DNA from: Bacteroidota bacterium | GTDB taxonomy: Bacteria; Bacteroidota; Bacteroidia; Chitinophagales; Chitinophagaceae | Assembly: GCA_947461125.1 (NCBI GenBank) | Contig: CANHHX010000019.1 | Location: 1 to 35,251 of the forward strand | Direction: 5' to 3' | Length of the DNA stretch: 35,251 bases | Shown here: piece after piece, positions 8,680-17,769 of the stretch | How the letters are laid out: every line of letters begins with the position of its first letter | How positions within the stretch are numbered: the stretch's first letter is position 1 | Made by a program: the position numbers and the translations under genes | Notes under the pieces: generated by a model | What the model saw: the letters and a program-made list of their open reading frames with translations, nothing else | Database searches by the model: none | Told to the model about the DNA's origin: nothing

Positions 8680-10086
8680 ATGAAAAAAATTGATGTACGT
8701 ACAGAAAGTAAAAGAATGTTAGCGGATGTGTATACACCCGTTAGCATCTACCTGCGTTTAAGAGACCGGTTTAGAGATACGATTTTATTAGAAAGTACCG
8801 ATGCTCATGTAGCAGAAAACAGCTACTCCTTTATTTGTATTAATGCTATTGGGGGTATTGAAGTTAGGGATTCAAAAACCATCGAACTAAAATATCCAAA
8901 CCAAGATCCCATAAAAAAGGAGGTTGCGGGTGCACAAATTGATCATCAGTTGTGGAATTATATGCAGGGGTATCAAGTAATACCCAATGCGCACGCAGCA
9001 ACAAATTTTGCACAAGGATTATTTGGGTATACCAGTTTTGATGCCATTCCACTTTTTGAAACCATTGCTTTTGCAGCAACTAAACAAACTAATATTCCAC
9101 TCATTCGTTACCGCTTGTATCAGTACGTTATTGTATTTGATCATTATAAAGACGAACTATTTGTTTGTCAAAATTTACTTGCCAATGAAGCGGTTGATAC
9201 TTCACTCATCGAATCGCTAATCCGAAATAAAGACGTGCCACAGTTTCCATTTACCCCTGTTAACGAAGAACGTTCAAATGTAACAGACGAGGCATATAAA
9301 ACTATGGTAGAAAAAGGTATTCAGCACTGTTTACGTGGAGATGTTTTTCAAATTGTACTCAGTAGAAGATTCGAGCAATCTTTTAAAGGGGATGAATTTA
9401 ATGTGTACCGTGCTTTAAGAAGCGTTAACCCTTCTCCTTATTTATTTTTCTTTGATTACGGCGATTATAAATTAATGGGTTCTTCTCCAGAAGCCCAACT
9501 CATTGTTCGAAACAATAAAGCAGTGATGCATCCTATTGCAGGAACATTTAGTAGAACAGGAAATGATGAAGCGGATAAATTACTTTCTGCAAGGTTATTA
9601 GAAGACACCAAAGAAAATGCAGAGCATGTAATGCTCGTAGATCTTGCGCGTAATGATTTGAGCAGGTCCTGCACAGGGGTAACTGTTAGTCAGTTTAAGC
9701 AGGTAAAATTTTATTCGCATGTCATTCATTTGGTAAGTGAAGTGGTAGGAACCTTAGGAGCTGATGCAAATCCGTTTAGTGTTTTAGCACAAACATTTCC
9801 TGCTGGAACTTTAAGTGGCGCGCCAAAATTTAAAGCGTTGGAAATTATAGATGGGTTGGAAACAACAGCACGCGGATATTATGGCGGTGCAATTGGCTTT
9901 GTGGGATTTAACGGCGATTTTAACCATGCCATTATGATTCGTAGCTTTTTAAGTAAAGACAATACGCTGTATTATCAAGCAGGCGCTGGTGTGGTTGTTT
10001 CTTCAAATCCTGAAAGTGAATTGCAAGAAGTTAACAATAAATTAAATGCATTAAAAAAAGCAGTGGTGTTAGCTGCTAGAATATAA
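8680..10086 (+). CDS. trpE: Anthranilate synthase component I
   Basis: TrpE converts chorismate plus ammonia (from TrpG) to anthranilate, the first committed step to tryptophan. The 468-residue protein has the N-terminal LLES motif (residues 36-39), the tryptophan-binding element for feedback inhibition. The chorismate-binding domain fills the second half: GDVFQIVLSRRF, PIAGTFSRTG, the ENAEHVMLVDLARNDLSR segment and AGTLSGAPKFKALEIID. The LLES element and adjacency to trpG argue for TrpE rather than PabB. It is the first structural gene after the attenuator. The ATG at 8680 has no Shine-Dalgarno sequence, usual for this phylum. TrpG starts 11 bases downstream. Confidence 0.97.
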   Translation: MKKIDVRTESKRMLADVYTPVSIYLRLRDRFRDTILLESTDAHVAENSYSFICINAIGGIEVRDSKTIELKYPNQDPIKKEVAGAQIDHQLWNYMQGYQVIPNAHAATNFAQGLFGYTSFDAIPLFETIAFAATKQTNIPLIRYRLYQYVIVFDHYKDELFVCQNLLANEAVDTSLIESLIRNKDVPQFPFTPVNEERSNVTDEAYKTMVEKGIQHCLRGDVFQIVLSRRFEQSFKGDEFNVYRALRSVNPSPYLFFFDYGDYKLMGSSPEAQLIVRNNKAVMHPIAGTFSRTGNDEADKLLSARLLEDTKENAEHVMLVDLARNDLSRSCTGVTVSQFKQVKFYSHVIHLVSEVVGTLGADANPFSVLAQTFPAGTLSGAPKFKALEIIDGLETTARGYYGGAIGFVGFNGDFNHAIMIRSFLSKDNTLYYQAGAGVVVSSNPESELQEVNNKLNALKKAVVLAARI

Positions 10087-10097
10087 AAGTTTTTGGT

Positions 10098-10664
10098 ATG
10101 AATATATTGGTTTTTGATAATTATGATTCATTTACGTACAACCTGGTTCACCTCGTTGAAAAAATTACGCATCAAAAAGTGACGGTTGTAAGAAATGATC
10201 AAATAGCGATTGAGGAAGTTGCTGCGTTCGATAAAATTATATTGTCTCCGGGGCCTGGTATTCCATCAGAAGCAGGGCTGCTTTTGCCTTTAATTAAAGC
10301 ATATGCTCCATCTAAATCTATTCTTGGTGTATGTCTTGGTCATCAAGCCATTGGAGAGGCGTTTGGCGCAACCCTAGAAAATTTAACAACAGTATATCAT
10401 GGCGTGGCAACGCCCATCAACATCAACAATACCCATTATTTGTTTAATGGTTTAGCAGATAAGATTGAAGTAGGTCGTTATCATAGTTGGGTTATTGCCA
10501 ATAAAGGCTTGCCTGCTTCATTAAACGTAACGGCCACCGATGATAATGGATTAATCATGGCCATTGAGCATACTACTTATGATGTTTGCGGGGTTCAATT
10601 CCATCCCGAAAGTGTATTAACGCCAAATGGAGAAACGGTTATTAAAAACTGGTTATTAAAATGA
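10098..10664 (+). CDS. trpG: Anthranilate synthase component II, glutamine amidotransferase
   Basis: TrpG is the class I glutaminase subunit that releases ammonia from glutamine and channels it to TrpE. The triad is visible: nucleophile Cys79 in GVCLGHQAIG, and His169 and Glu171 in VQFHPES. The opening NILVFDNYDSFTYNLVH and the oxyanion segment SPGPGIPSEAG are typical. At 188 residues it is a stand-alone TrpG, not the TrpGD fusion of enterics. Its stop overlaps the trpD start by four bases (ATGA), suggesting translational coupling. A dual TrpG/PabA role is possible in genomes with no separate pabA, which cannot be judged here. Confidence 0.96.
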   Translation: MNILVFDNYDSFTYNLVHLVEKITHQKVTVVRNDQIAIEEVAAFDKIILSPGPGIPSEAGLLLPLIKAYAPSKSILGVCLGHQAIGEAFGATLENLTTVYHGVATPININNTHYLFNGLADKIEVGRYHSWVIANKGLPASLNVTATDDNGLIMAIEHTTYDVCGVQFHPESVLTPNGETVIKNWLLK

Positions 10665-11653
10665 AAAAAATTTTACAATATTTATTCGAACACAAAACGC
10701 TTAGTAGACAAGCAGCAAAAGACCTTTTATTGTCTATGTCTTCGGGCGCCTATAATGATAGCGAGTTAGCCTCTTTAATGACAGTGTTTTTAATGCGCAG
10801 TATTACCATTGCAGAACTCCAAGGGTTTAGAGATGCATTACTTGAGCTTGCTGTCCCTGTAAATTTAGGAACGCATGATTTACTGGATATTGTAGGTACG
10901 GGCGGTGATGGGAAAAATACATTTAATATCTCTACGCTTTCATGTTTTATAGTGGCAGGTGCTGGACAAAAAGTAGCCAAGCATGGCAATTATGGAGCCA
11001 GTACAATTAGTGGGTCTTCCAATGTAATGGAACAGCTAGGATATGTTTTTAAAAATGATGAAAACGCTTTACAAAAAGAATTAAACACTGCTAATATTTG
11101 TTTTTTGCATGCACCGTTATTTCATCCTGCACTTAAACTAGTTGGCCCCATTAGAAAAAATCTTGGCGTTCGCACCTTTTTTAATATGCTAGGGCCGCTC
11201 GTGAATCCAGCTAAGCCTGCGCATCAACTTATTGGGGTGTACAGTTTAGAAATGGCTAGAATTTATCATTATTTATTGCAAGAAGAAGGCATTAATTATA
11301 CCATCATTCATGGATTAGATGGTTATGATGAAATTTCTTTAACGAGTGATACCAAAATATTTACAGCAAAGGGGGAGCGTATTTTTGCTGCTACTGCACT
11401 TGGAAAAAGAATTGTTTTCCCAGAAGATTTAGTGGGAGGTGATACTGTAGAGGCCTCTGCTGCTATATTTTTAAAAATCATAAAGGGGAAAGGAACGATG
11501 GCGCAAAATGCAGTTGTACTTGCCAATGCAGCCGCTGCTTTATTTGCGACCCACAAGTATGCGAATTATGAGGAGGCCTATGCCGCAGCTGTTGAAAGTT
11601 TAGACGGTCAAAAAGCATATCAAGTTTTACAACAATTAATTGCTATTCAATAA
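10661..11653 (+). CDS. trpD: Anthranilate phosphoribosyltransferase
   Basis: TrpD transfers the phosphoribosyl group of PRPP to anthranilate. The 330-residue length matches stand-alone enzymes. The glycine-rich GTGGDG loop (residues 79-84) and NTFNIST (86-92) bind PRPP and magnesium. KHGNYGASTISGSSNVMEQLG is the conserved anthranilate/PRPP region, and VRTFFNMLGPLVNPA the later family signature. The start overlaps trpG by four bases, and trpC follows after a single base, so the genes are almost certainly cotranscribed. Confidence 0.96.
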   Translation: MKKILQYLFEHKTLSRQAAKDLLLSMSSGAYNDSELASLMTVFLMRSITIAELQGFRDALLELAVPVNLGTHDLLDIVGTGGDGKNTFNISTLSCFIVAGAGQKVAKHGNYGASTISGSSNVMEQLGYVFKNDENALQKELNTANICFLHAPLFHPALKLVGPIRKNLGVRTFFNMLGPLVNPAKPAHQLIGVYSLEMARIYHYLLQEEGINYTIIHGLDGYDEISLTSDTKIFTAKGERIFAATALGKRIVFPEDLVGGDTVEASAAIFLKIIKGKGTMAQNAVVLANAAAALFATHKYANYEEAYAAAVESLDGQKAYQVLQQLIAIQ

Positions 11654-11654
11654 C

Positions 11655-12452
11655 ATGAATATATTAGATCAAATTATAGCGCGTAAAAAAGAAGAGGTAG
11701 CGGTTCAAAAAGCACTTGTTGCTGAAAGCGCATTAAAGCAAATGCCTTTTTTTAAGGTTCCTATTTTATCAATGGCTTCTTATCTAACAATGCCTGGTAA
11801 AACTGGTATCATTGCCGAATTCAAAAGGAAGTCTCCGAGTAAAGGCATCATTAATGATACGGCTACTGTCGAAGCAGTAACGGCTGGTTACTCGCTACAT
11901 GGCGCTTCTGGGCTTTCGGTGCTTACTGATACTGATTTTTTTGGTGGAACCCTGCAAGATTTAAGGGCAGCAACGGTTCATGAAACACCCATTTTGCGTA
12001 AAGATTTTATAATTGATCCGTATCAAATTATAGAAGCAAAAGCACATGGCGCCGAAGTAATTTTATTAATCGCTGCTTGCCTTACAACTATGGAGGTGAA
12101 GCAACTAGCTGCTGTTGCAAAAGATACCGGACTTGAAGTATTGCTTGAAATTCATACCTCAGCGGAGTTAGACCATATATGTGATGATGTTGATATGGTA
12201 GGCATCAATAATCGTAACCTTAAAACATTTGAAGTAGACCTTGCGCATTCAATTGCGCTAGCTAAAATGTTGCCATCTCATTTGCCAAAAATTGCGGAGA
12301 GTGGCATTAGTGATGTGTCTACCATTATCGAACTTAAAAAAGAAGGGTTTGATGGGTTTTTGATGGGCGAAAACTTTATGAAAACACCAGATCCTGCTGC
12401 CGCATTTGCCGACTTTGTAGCAGCATTAAAAAAATGTGAAAATGAAAATTAA
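11655..12452 (+). CDS. trpC: Indole-3-glycerol phosphate synthase
   Basis: TrpC closes the indole ring, turning CdRP into indole-3-glycerol phosphate with loss of CO2 and water. It is a (beta/alpha)8 barrel of 265 residues. Catalytic signatures include IIAEFKRKSPSKG (Glu55, Lys57, SPS at 60-62), LRKDFIIDPYQI with the general-acid Lys, GINNRNLKTFEVD and the phosphate-binding IAESGIS. The start is placed at the ATG at 11655, one base after the trpD stop. A TTG 15 bases upstream is in frame but would overlap trpD and adds nothing conserved. It is monofunctional here, with trpF separate. Confidence 0.96.
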   Translation: MNILDQIIARKKEEVAVQKALVAESALKQMPFFKVPILSMASYLTMPGKTGIIAEFKRKSPSKGIINDTATVEAVTAGYSLHGASGLSVLTDTDFFGGTLQDLRAATVHETPILRKDFIIDPYQIIEAKAHGAEVILLIAACLTTMEVKQLAAVAKDTGLEVLLEIHTSAELDHICDDVDMVGINNRNLKTFEVDLAHSIALAKMLPSHLPKIAESGISDVSTIIELKKEGFDGFLMGENFMKTPDPAAAFADFVAALKKCENEN

Positions 12453-13083
12453 AGTATGTGGCATTACTAGTATAGAGGAGGCCCTTGCTTTAAGTAAAGC
12501 TGGGGTAAATTATGTTGGATTTATTTTTTATCCGGCTTCAAAGCGTTATGTATTAAACACCCTGACCCTAGAACAAATAAAAAGCATTCAGATGCCTGGT
12601 GTATTAAAGGTAGGTGTATTTGTAAATGAACCTATGGACGAGGTTATTTCAACCGCAGATGCTGCTGGACTTGATATTGTTCAATTGCATGGAGACGAAA
12701 CACCCAATTATTGTAAAGAAATGGCCAATCATTACCCAGTCATTAAAGCGTTTAGAATTTCCCAAACAGATGATGTCGCGTATAAAATATCTGAATTTAT
12801 GGAGGAGGTTGATTATTTATTATTCGATACAGCTTCTGGTGTCTATGGTGGATCTGGGATTTCATTTGATTGGCAAAAACTTGCTAACGCTACTGCTCAA
12901 AAACCTTATTTTTTAAGTGGTGGCATTGGCCCCAACGATATTTCAAAAATAACTTCATTTGTAAAGTCTGATGCAGCGGGAAATTGTTTTGCTGTGGATG
13001 TTAACAGTAAGTTTGAAACGGCACCAGGGCAAAAAAATATACAACTATTACAATCTTTTATTCCTACCATTAAAGCGCTATAA
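12442..13083 (+). CDS. trpF: Phosphoribosylanthranilate isomerase
   Basis: TrpF carries out the Amadori rearrangement of phosphoribosyl anthranilate to CdRP. The 213-residue barrel opens with IKVCGIT, containing the catalytic Cys (residue 6), followed by GVFVNEP, VQLHGDE, LLFDTASG with the catalytic Asp region, and the phosphate-binding FLSGGIGPNDI. The ATG at 12442 overlaps trpC by 11 bases. A GTG at 12436 is a possible alternative that adds two residues. HisA is encoded separately 2.5 kb downstream, so a bifunctional PriA-type isomerase is not needed here. Confidence 0.95.
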   Translation: MKIKVCGITSIEEALALSKAGVNYVGFIFYPASKRYVLNTLTLEQIKSIQMPGVLKVGVFVNEPMDEVISTADAAGLDIVQLHGDETPNYCKEMANHYPVIKAFRISQTDDVAYKISEFMEEVDYLLFDTASGVYGGSGISFDWQKLANATAQKPYFLSGGIGPNDISKITSFVKSDAAGNCFAVDVNSKFETAPGQKNIQLLQSFIPTIKAL

Positions 13084-13085
13084 AT

Positions 13086-14276
13086 ATGCAACAAACATTT
13101 ACAAATCCAAACGAGCATGGTTATTACGGGGATTTTGGCGGTGCCTTTATTCCCGAAATGTTATTTGCGAATGTGGCGCAACTTAAAAGCCAGTATCTAC
13201 ACATCATGGATGATGAAGATTTTAAAGAAGAGGTGAACGATCTTTTAAAAAATTATGTGGGTAGACCAACGCCTTTATTTTTAGCGAAAAGGTTGAGTGA
13301 ACAATATGGTACAACGATCTACTTAAAAAGAGAAGATTTATGCCATACCGGTGCGCATAAAATAAACAATACCATTGGTCAAATTATTCTAGCTCAAAAG
13401 CTTGGTAAAACGCGCATTATCGCGGAAACAGGTGCTGGACAACACGGGGTGGCAACAGCAACTGTGTGTGCATTAAAAGGTATGGAGTGTATTGTTTACA
13501 TGGGTGAGAAAGATATTGAAAGGCAGGCGCCCAATGTAGCGCGTATGCGCATGTTAGGCGCTACCGTAGTGCCGGCAACCAGTGGCAGTAAAACATTAAA
13601 AGATGCCACCAACGAAGCCATTAGAGATTGGATCAATAATCCGACCAATACCCATTATATTATTGGTAGTGTAGTAGGGCCACATCCGTATCCCGATATG
13701 GTGGCCCGTTTTCAAAGTGTAATTAGTGCAGAAATTCGTAAACAGTTACTCGCACAAACAGGTACTGAACTTCCTACGCACGTTATTGCTTGTGTGGGAG
13801 GTGGTAGTAATGCGGCGGGGGCGTTTTATCATTTTTTAGAAGAGCCGTCGGTACAAATTGTAGCAGTAGAAGCTGCTGGTCATGGGGTGCAAACCAATAT
13901 GAGTGCCGCTACTACACAGCTGGGTACACCCGGTATTTTACATGGAAGTAAAAGCTTGTTAATGCAAACACCAGATGGTCAGGTAATAGAACCACATAGC
14001 ATTTCGGCGGGATTGGATTATCCTGGTATTGGCCCCATGCATGCCAATTTATATACATCTGGAAGAGGTTTGTTTTTAAGTGCCACCGATGAAGAAGCCA
14101 TGGATGCTGCCTTTCATGTAAGTAAAACAGAAGGTATTATTCCTGCACTAGAAACAGCACATGCTTTTGCGGCACTCGATCAAATTAAATGGAAGCCCGC
14201 CGATACAGTTGTTATTTGTTTGAGTGGAAGAGGTGATAAAGATTTATCTACGTACATACAAAAATTAGATTCATGA
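13086..14276 (+). CDS. trpB: Tryptophan synthase beta chain
   Basis: TrpB condenses indole with serine using pyridoxal phosphate, in an alpha2-beta2 complex with TrpA. Lys92 in HTGAHKINN is the PLP Schiff-base lysine, ETGAGQHG is the substrate/monovalent-cation region, and CVGGGSNAAGAF binds the PLP phosphate. The N-terminal HGYYGDFGGAFIPE is typical of TrpB1, the form that pairs with TrpA. Length (396) matches the family. It overlaps trpA by four bases (ATGA at 14273), consistent with coupled synthesis of partner subunits. Confidence 0.98.
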   Translation: MQQTFTNPNEHGYYGDFGGAFIPEMLFANVAQLKSQYLHIMDDEDFKEEVNDLLKNYVGRPTPLFLAKRLSEQYGTTIYLKREDLCHTGAHKINNTIGQIILAQKLGKTRIIAETGAGQHGVATATVCALKGMECIVYMGEKDIERQAPNVARMRMLGATVVPATSGSKTLKDATNEAIRDWINNPTNTHYIIGSVVGPHPYPDMVARFQSVISAEIRKQLLAQTGTELPTHVIACVGGGSNAAGAFYHFLEEPSVQIVAVEAAGHGVQTNMSAATTQLGTPGILHGSKSLLMQTPDGQVIEPHSISAGLDYPGIGPMHANLYTSGRGLFLSATDEEAMDAAFHVSKTEGIIPALETAHAFAALDQIKWKPADTVVICLSGRGDKDLSTYIQKLDS

Positions 14277-15049
14277 CAAGGTTAAAAAAGCTATTTGATG
14301 CTAAGTCATCAAAGGTATTAAACGTATACTGCACTGCTGGTTATCCAACGCTGGATAGCACGCTACCTATCATTATTGCGCTCGAAGAAAATGGCGCCGA
14401 TTTAGTTGAAATTGGCATGCCTTATTCTGATCCACTAGCAGATGGACCCGTGATTCAAGAAAGTGGCGCAAAAGCGATTGAAAACGGAATGTCTATTGAG
14501 GTTTTGTTTGATCAACTAAAATCATTGAGAACAACTAGCAACATACCAGTTGTGCTCATGGGTTATATGAATCCGGTGTTGCAATATGGATTTGAGAAAT
14601 TTTGTGCAGCAGCGTGCGAAGTAGGGGTAGATGGTCTTATTTTGCCAGATATGCCAGCTTATGAGTTCGAAATAAAATATAGCACTATTCTAAAAAAGCA
14701 TGGGTTAGATTTTATATTTTTAGTAACGCCCGAAACACCCACTGAGCGTATTGTTTATCTTGATTCGCTGAGTTCTGGTTTTTTGTATGCAGTAAGCGCA
14801 TCAGCTACCACTGGATCTGCACTTAATTTTGACGCCGTAGATGTTTATTTGCAAAAACTAAAACAGATGCGGTTAAACAATCCTATTTTGGTGGGTTTTG
14901 GTGTTAAAGATGCCGCTTCCTTTGAACTTGCCACAAGGCATACGGCTGGCGCCATTATTGGTTCTGCCTTTATCAAAGCACTTGAAAAAAGTACAGATGT
15001 TACAGCCACTACCGCTCAATTTTTATCATCTATAATTGGTCAAAAGTAA
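14273..15049 (+). CDS. trpA: Tryptophan synthase alpha chain
   Basis: TrpA cleaves indole-3-glycerol phosphate and passes indole through a tunnel to TrpB. Catalytic Glu46 and Asp57 lie in LVEIGMPYSDPLADGPVIQ, equivalent to the enteric Glu49/Asp60. LPDMPAYE, the loop VSASATTGS and the phosphate-binding LVGFGVKD complete the barrel signatures. Length is 258 residues. It is the last trp gene, but the next gene, hisH, begins one base after its stop with no terminator between them. Confidence 0.96.
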   Translation: MTRLKKLFDAKSSKVLNVYCTAGYPTLDSTLPIIIALEENGADLVEIGMPYSDPLADGPVIQESGAKAIENGMSIEVLFDQLKSLRTTSNIPVVLMGYMNPVLQYGFEKFCAAACEVGVDGLILPDMPAYEFEIKYSTILKKHGLDFIFLVTPETPTERIVYLDSLSSGFLYAVSASATTGSALNFDAVDVYLQKLKQMRLNNPILVGFGVKDAASFELATRHTAGAIIGSAFIKALEKSTDVTATTAQFLSSIIGQK

Positions 15050-15050
15050 T

Positions 15051-15641
15051 ATGAATGTTGCCATCGTAAAATACAATGCAGGAAACATATTATCTGTGAC
15101 CTATGCACTTGAAAGACTTGGGGTTAGTCCGGTTGTAACAGATAATATAGAGGAATTGCAAAAAGCGGACCGAGTTATTTTTCCGGGCGTAGGAGAGGCG
15201 AGCACAGCCATGGCATATTTAAAAGAAAGAAATTTAGATACCGTTATTAAAAAATTGGAACAGCCTGTATTAGGCATTTGTTTAGGCATGCAACTACTGT
15301 GTTCTTATTCGGAAGAAAACGATACTACTTGTTTGTCAGTATTTGATGAGCGTGTGGTATCATTTTTACCCAATGGAACTGATAAAATTCCGCAAGTAGG
15401 TTGGAATACCATAAGTGACTATTCGTCAAACTTATTTAACGACCTCCCTGAAAATGCTTATTGTTATTTTGTGCACGGATATTATGCAGCCCTTGGGCCA
15501 GACACCGCAGCTACCACAAATTATATCTTACCCTACAGTGCGGCGCTACACAAAAATAATTTTTATGGGGTGCAATTTCATCCCGAAAAAAGTGCTGCCG
15601 TAGGCGAAAAAATATTACAAAACTTTTTAGATATCGTATAA
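15051..15641 (+). CDS. hisH: Imidazole glycerol phosphate synthase, glutaminase subunit
   Basis: HisH supplies ammonia from glutamine to HisF for synthesis of imidazole-glycerol phosphate and AICAR. It is a class I amidotransferase: Cys77 in GICLGMQLL, and His/Glu in YGVQFHPEKS near the C-terminus. IVKYNAGNILSV at the N-terminus and IFPGVGEASTAM are HisH-specific. With the ATG at 15051 the protein is 196 residues. An upstream TTG at 15036 would overlap trpA and adds only five residues. One base separates it from both trpA and hisA, placing it inside the trp-led transcript. Confidence 0.95.
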   Translation: MNVAIVKYNAGNILSVTYALERLGVSPVVTDNIEELQKADRVIFPGVGEASTAMAYLKERNLDTVIKKLEQPVLGICLGMQLLCSYSEENDTTCLSVFDERVVSFLPNGTDKIPQVGWNTISDYSSNLFNDLPENAYCYFVHGYYAALGPDTAATTNYILPYSAALHKNNFYGVQFHPEKSAAVGEKILQNFLDIV

Positions 15642-15642
15642 G

Positions 15643-16362
15643 ATGCAAATCATACCTGCTATTGATATTATTGATGGGAAATGCGTTCGATTAACGGAAG
15701 GAGATTATGCGCAAAAAACCATTTACAACGAAAATCCTTTGGAAGTAGCAAAAGCTTTTGAAGCAGCTGGTATACAGCGGTTACATTTAGTTGATTTGGA
15801 TGGTGCAAAGGCTGGCGCTGTAAAAAACTGGAAAGTGCTTGAAAGCATTGCGCTCAATACAAAACTAGTGATTGATTTTGGTGGTGGCATAAAAACCGAT
15901 GAAGATGTAGCGCTTGTATTTGAAAGGGGAGCATCTCTTGCTACCATTGGTAGTATTGCGGTAGCCAATCCCGCACTATTTTTAAGTTGGGTTAATAAGT
16001 ATGGCGCAGATCGATTTTTTTTGGGAGCGGATGTGAAAGACAACTTCATAGCCGTTAATGGATGGATGCAAACTTCTACTACTACCATAGAATCTTTTTT
16101 GACTGACTATCTCGCTCATGGCATCACCAATATTTTTTGTACCGACGTTTCAAAAGATGGCAGGCTAGAGGGACCTTCTACTGAACTTTATCAATCACTT
16201 ATTCGTTCGTTCCCAAATTTAAAACTTGTTGCAAGTGGGGGCGTGAGTTCGCTTCAAGATTTAGAAGTACTTGATAGCATTGGTTGCGCAGGAGCTATTG
16301 TGGGTAAGGCAATTTATGAAAATCGTATTTCACTAGAATCATTACAGCAGTTTAACGCATAA
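15643..16362 (+). CDS. hisA: ProFAR isomerase (phosphoribosylformimino-AICAR-P isomerase)
   Basis: HisA isomerises ProFAR to PRFAR, the substrate of HisHF. The 239-residue half-barrel duplication opens with MQIIPAIDIIDGKCVRL (catalytic Asp8). DFGGGIKT and FLGADVKDN (second catalytic Asp) follow, and VASGGVSSLQDL provides the phosphate site. The two phosphate-binding GG motifs show the internal repeat shared with HisF. The reaction is chemically parallel to TrpF, but both isomerases are present, so each is probably specific. hisF starts nine bases downstream. Confidence 0.95.
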   Translation: MQIIPAIDIIDGKCVRLTEGDYAQKTIYNENPLEVAKAFEAAGIQRLHLVDLDGAKAGAVKNWKVLESIALNTKLVIDFGGGIKTDEDVALVFERGASLATIGSIAVANPALFLSWVNKYGADRFFLGADVKDNFIAVNGWMQTSTTTIESFLTDYLAHGITNIFCTDVSKDGRLEGPSTELYQSLIRSFPNLKLVASGGVSSLQDLEVLDSIGCAGAIVGKAIYENRISLESLQQFNA

Positions 16363-16371
16363 TTTAAATGT

Positions 16372-17130
16372 ATGTTAGCAAAAAGAATTATTGCCTGTTT
16401 AGATATTAAAAATGGGAGAACCGTTAAAGGCGTCAATTTCGAAAACATTCGTGACGCTGGTGATCCTGTCGAGCTAGGCGCATTTTACGCAGCTGCTGGT
16501 ATTGATGAGCTTGTTTTTTTAGATATTACGGCCACCAACGAAAAACGTAAAACCCTTGCGGATTTAGCCAAAAAAATTGCCGCAGTAATCAATATTCCAT
16601 TTACAGTGGGTGGCGGTGTTGCCAGCATTGAGGACGTGCGCATTTTACTGCAAAATGGTGCCGATAAAATAGCTGTAAACTCGGCAGCGTTTAAAAAACC
16701 TACACTCATTGCTGATATGGCAAGAGAATTTGGAAGTCAGTGTATCGTAGTTGCTATCGATACCAAACAAGAGGCAGACGGTGAGTGGTATGTTTATTTA
16801 AACGGTGGAACGGTTCCTACATCAACTACTTGTTTGGCATGGGCACAAGAAGCTGCAAATTTAGGTGCTGGCGAAATTCTTTTAACCTCCATGAACCATG
16901 ATGGTACCAAATCGGGTTTTGCTTTGGAGATTACGGCTGCTGTTTCAAAGGCTGTTTCAATTCCAGTAATTGCCTCGGGCGGTGGCGGAACGATGGAGCA
17001 TTTTGAGGCTGTTTTTAAGGTTGGAGCTGCTGACGGGGCATTAGCAGCTAGTATTTTTCATTTTAAAGAAATGGAGGTACATGCTTTAAAATCATTTTTA
17101 TTAGATAATGGATTGCCAATTAGGCTTTAA
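16372..17130 (+). CDS. hisF: Imidazole glycerol phosphate synthase, cyclase subunit
   Basis: HisF uses ammonia from HisH to convert PRFAR to imidazole-glycerol phosphate and AICAR. The 252-residue barrel has catalytic Asp11 in [13 protein letters not shown] and Asp130 in [16 protein letters not shown] and [13 protein letters not shown] are the two phosphate-binding loops, and [14 protein letters not shown] is a strongly conserved late segment. hisH and hisF flank hisA, which is the common order. AICAR released here re-enters purine synthesis. Confidence 0.97.
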   Translation: MLAKRIIACLDIKNGRTVKGVNFENIRDAGDPVELGAFYAAAGIDELVFLDITATNEKRKTLADLAKKIAAVINIPFTVGGGVASIEDVRILLQNGADKIAVNSAAFKKPTLIADMAREFGSQCIVVAIDTKQEADGEWYVYLNGGTVPTSTTCLAWAQEAANLGAGEILLTSMNHDGTKSGFALEITAAVSKAVSIPVIASGGGGTMEHFEAVFKVGAADGALAASIFHFKEMEVHALKSFLLDNGLPIRL

Positions 17131-17151
17131 TTTTTACATTTACAACAAGTT

Positions 17152-17754
17152 ATGCTAGATAAAATTGACTTTTCAAAATATGCAGATGGACTCGTGCCCT
17201 CGATTGTTCAGGACATTGAAACTAGTAAGGTTTTAATGCTTGGATTTATGAATGCAGCTGCTATTGAAAAAACCCTTTCAACAAAAAAAGTCACCTTTTT
17301 TAGCAGGTCTAAAAATAGACTTTGGACAAAAGGAGAGGAGAGTGGGCATTTTTTGAATTTTAAAGAAATGTTACTTGATTGTGATGCCGATGCACTTCTT
17401 GTAAAAGTTATTCCGGTTGGGCCTACTTGTCATAACGGAACGGATACATGCTGGGGAGAAGAAAACAATTCGGCTCAATTTTTAAACTATTTAGAAACCG
17501 TTATTGCTAGCCGAAAAAATGATAGCCCTGAAACTTCTTATGTGGCTTCTTTGTTTGCAAAAGGCCTCAATAAAATTGCGCAAAAAGTTGGTGAAGAAGC
17601 GGTTGAACTTATTATTGAGTCAAAAGATGAAAACGAGCTTTTATTTTTAAATGAAGCCTCTGATTTACTTTTTCATTATTTAATTTTGTTACAAGCAAAA
17701 GGGTATACTTTACAGGATGTTATTGAAATATTAAAAAATCGTCATAAAAAATAA
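17152..17754 (+). CDS. hisI: Bifunctional phosphoribosyl-AMP cyclohydrolase / phosphoribosyl-ATP pyrophosphatase
   Basis: This HisIE fusion performs steps 2 and 3 of histidine synthesis. The N-terminal PR-AMP cyclohydrolase (about residues 1-105) shows VLMLGFMN, TFFSRSKNRLWTKGEESGHFL, the metal-binding CDADALLVKV and PTCHNGTDTC. The C-terminal PR-ATP pyrophosphatase (about 110-200) has GLNKIAQKVGEEAVELIIESK and the EASDLLFHYLILL helix typical of the MazG-like fold. Both halves look intact in 200 residues. It is the last his gene here. hisG, hisD, hisC and hisB are absent, so PR-ATP must be made by a gene elsewhere. The TlpA-like gene follows after 15 bases. Confidence 0.95.
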   Translation: MLDKIDFSKYADGLVPSIVQDIETSKVLMLGFMNAAAIEKTLSTKKVTFFSRSKNRLWTKGEESGHFLNFKEMLLDCDADALLVKVIPVGPTCHNGTDTCWGEENNSAQFLNYLETVIASRKNDSPETSYVASLFAKGLNKIAQKVGEEAVELIIESKDENELLFLNEASDLLFHYLILLQAKGYTLQDVIEILKNRHKK

Positions 17755-17769
17755 GTTCAAATTTTAAAT

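Noticed and set aside
11640..11654. TTG start for trpC upstream of the ATG at 11655
   Set aside because: It would overlap the trpD end and adds five residues with no family similarity; the ATG one base after the trpD stop fits better.
15036..15050. TTG start for hisH upstream of the ATG at 15051
   Set aside because: It adds five non-conserved residues and overlaps trpA; HisH proteins begin close to the VAIVKYNAG strand.
15723..16088. 121-codon open frame on the minus strand inside hisA
   Set aside because: It lies wholly within a well-conserved gene and its product has no recognisable motif; it is a shadow frame.
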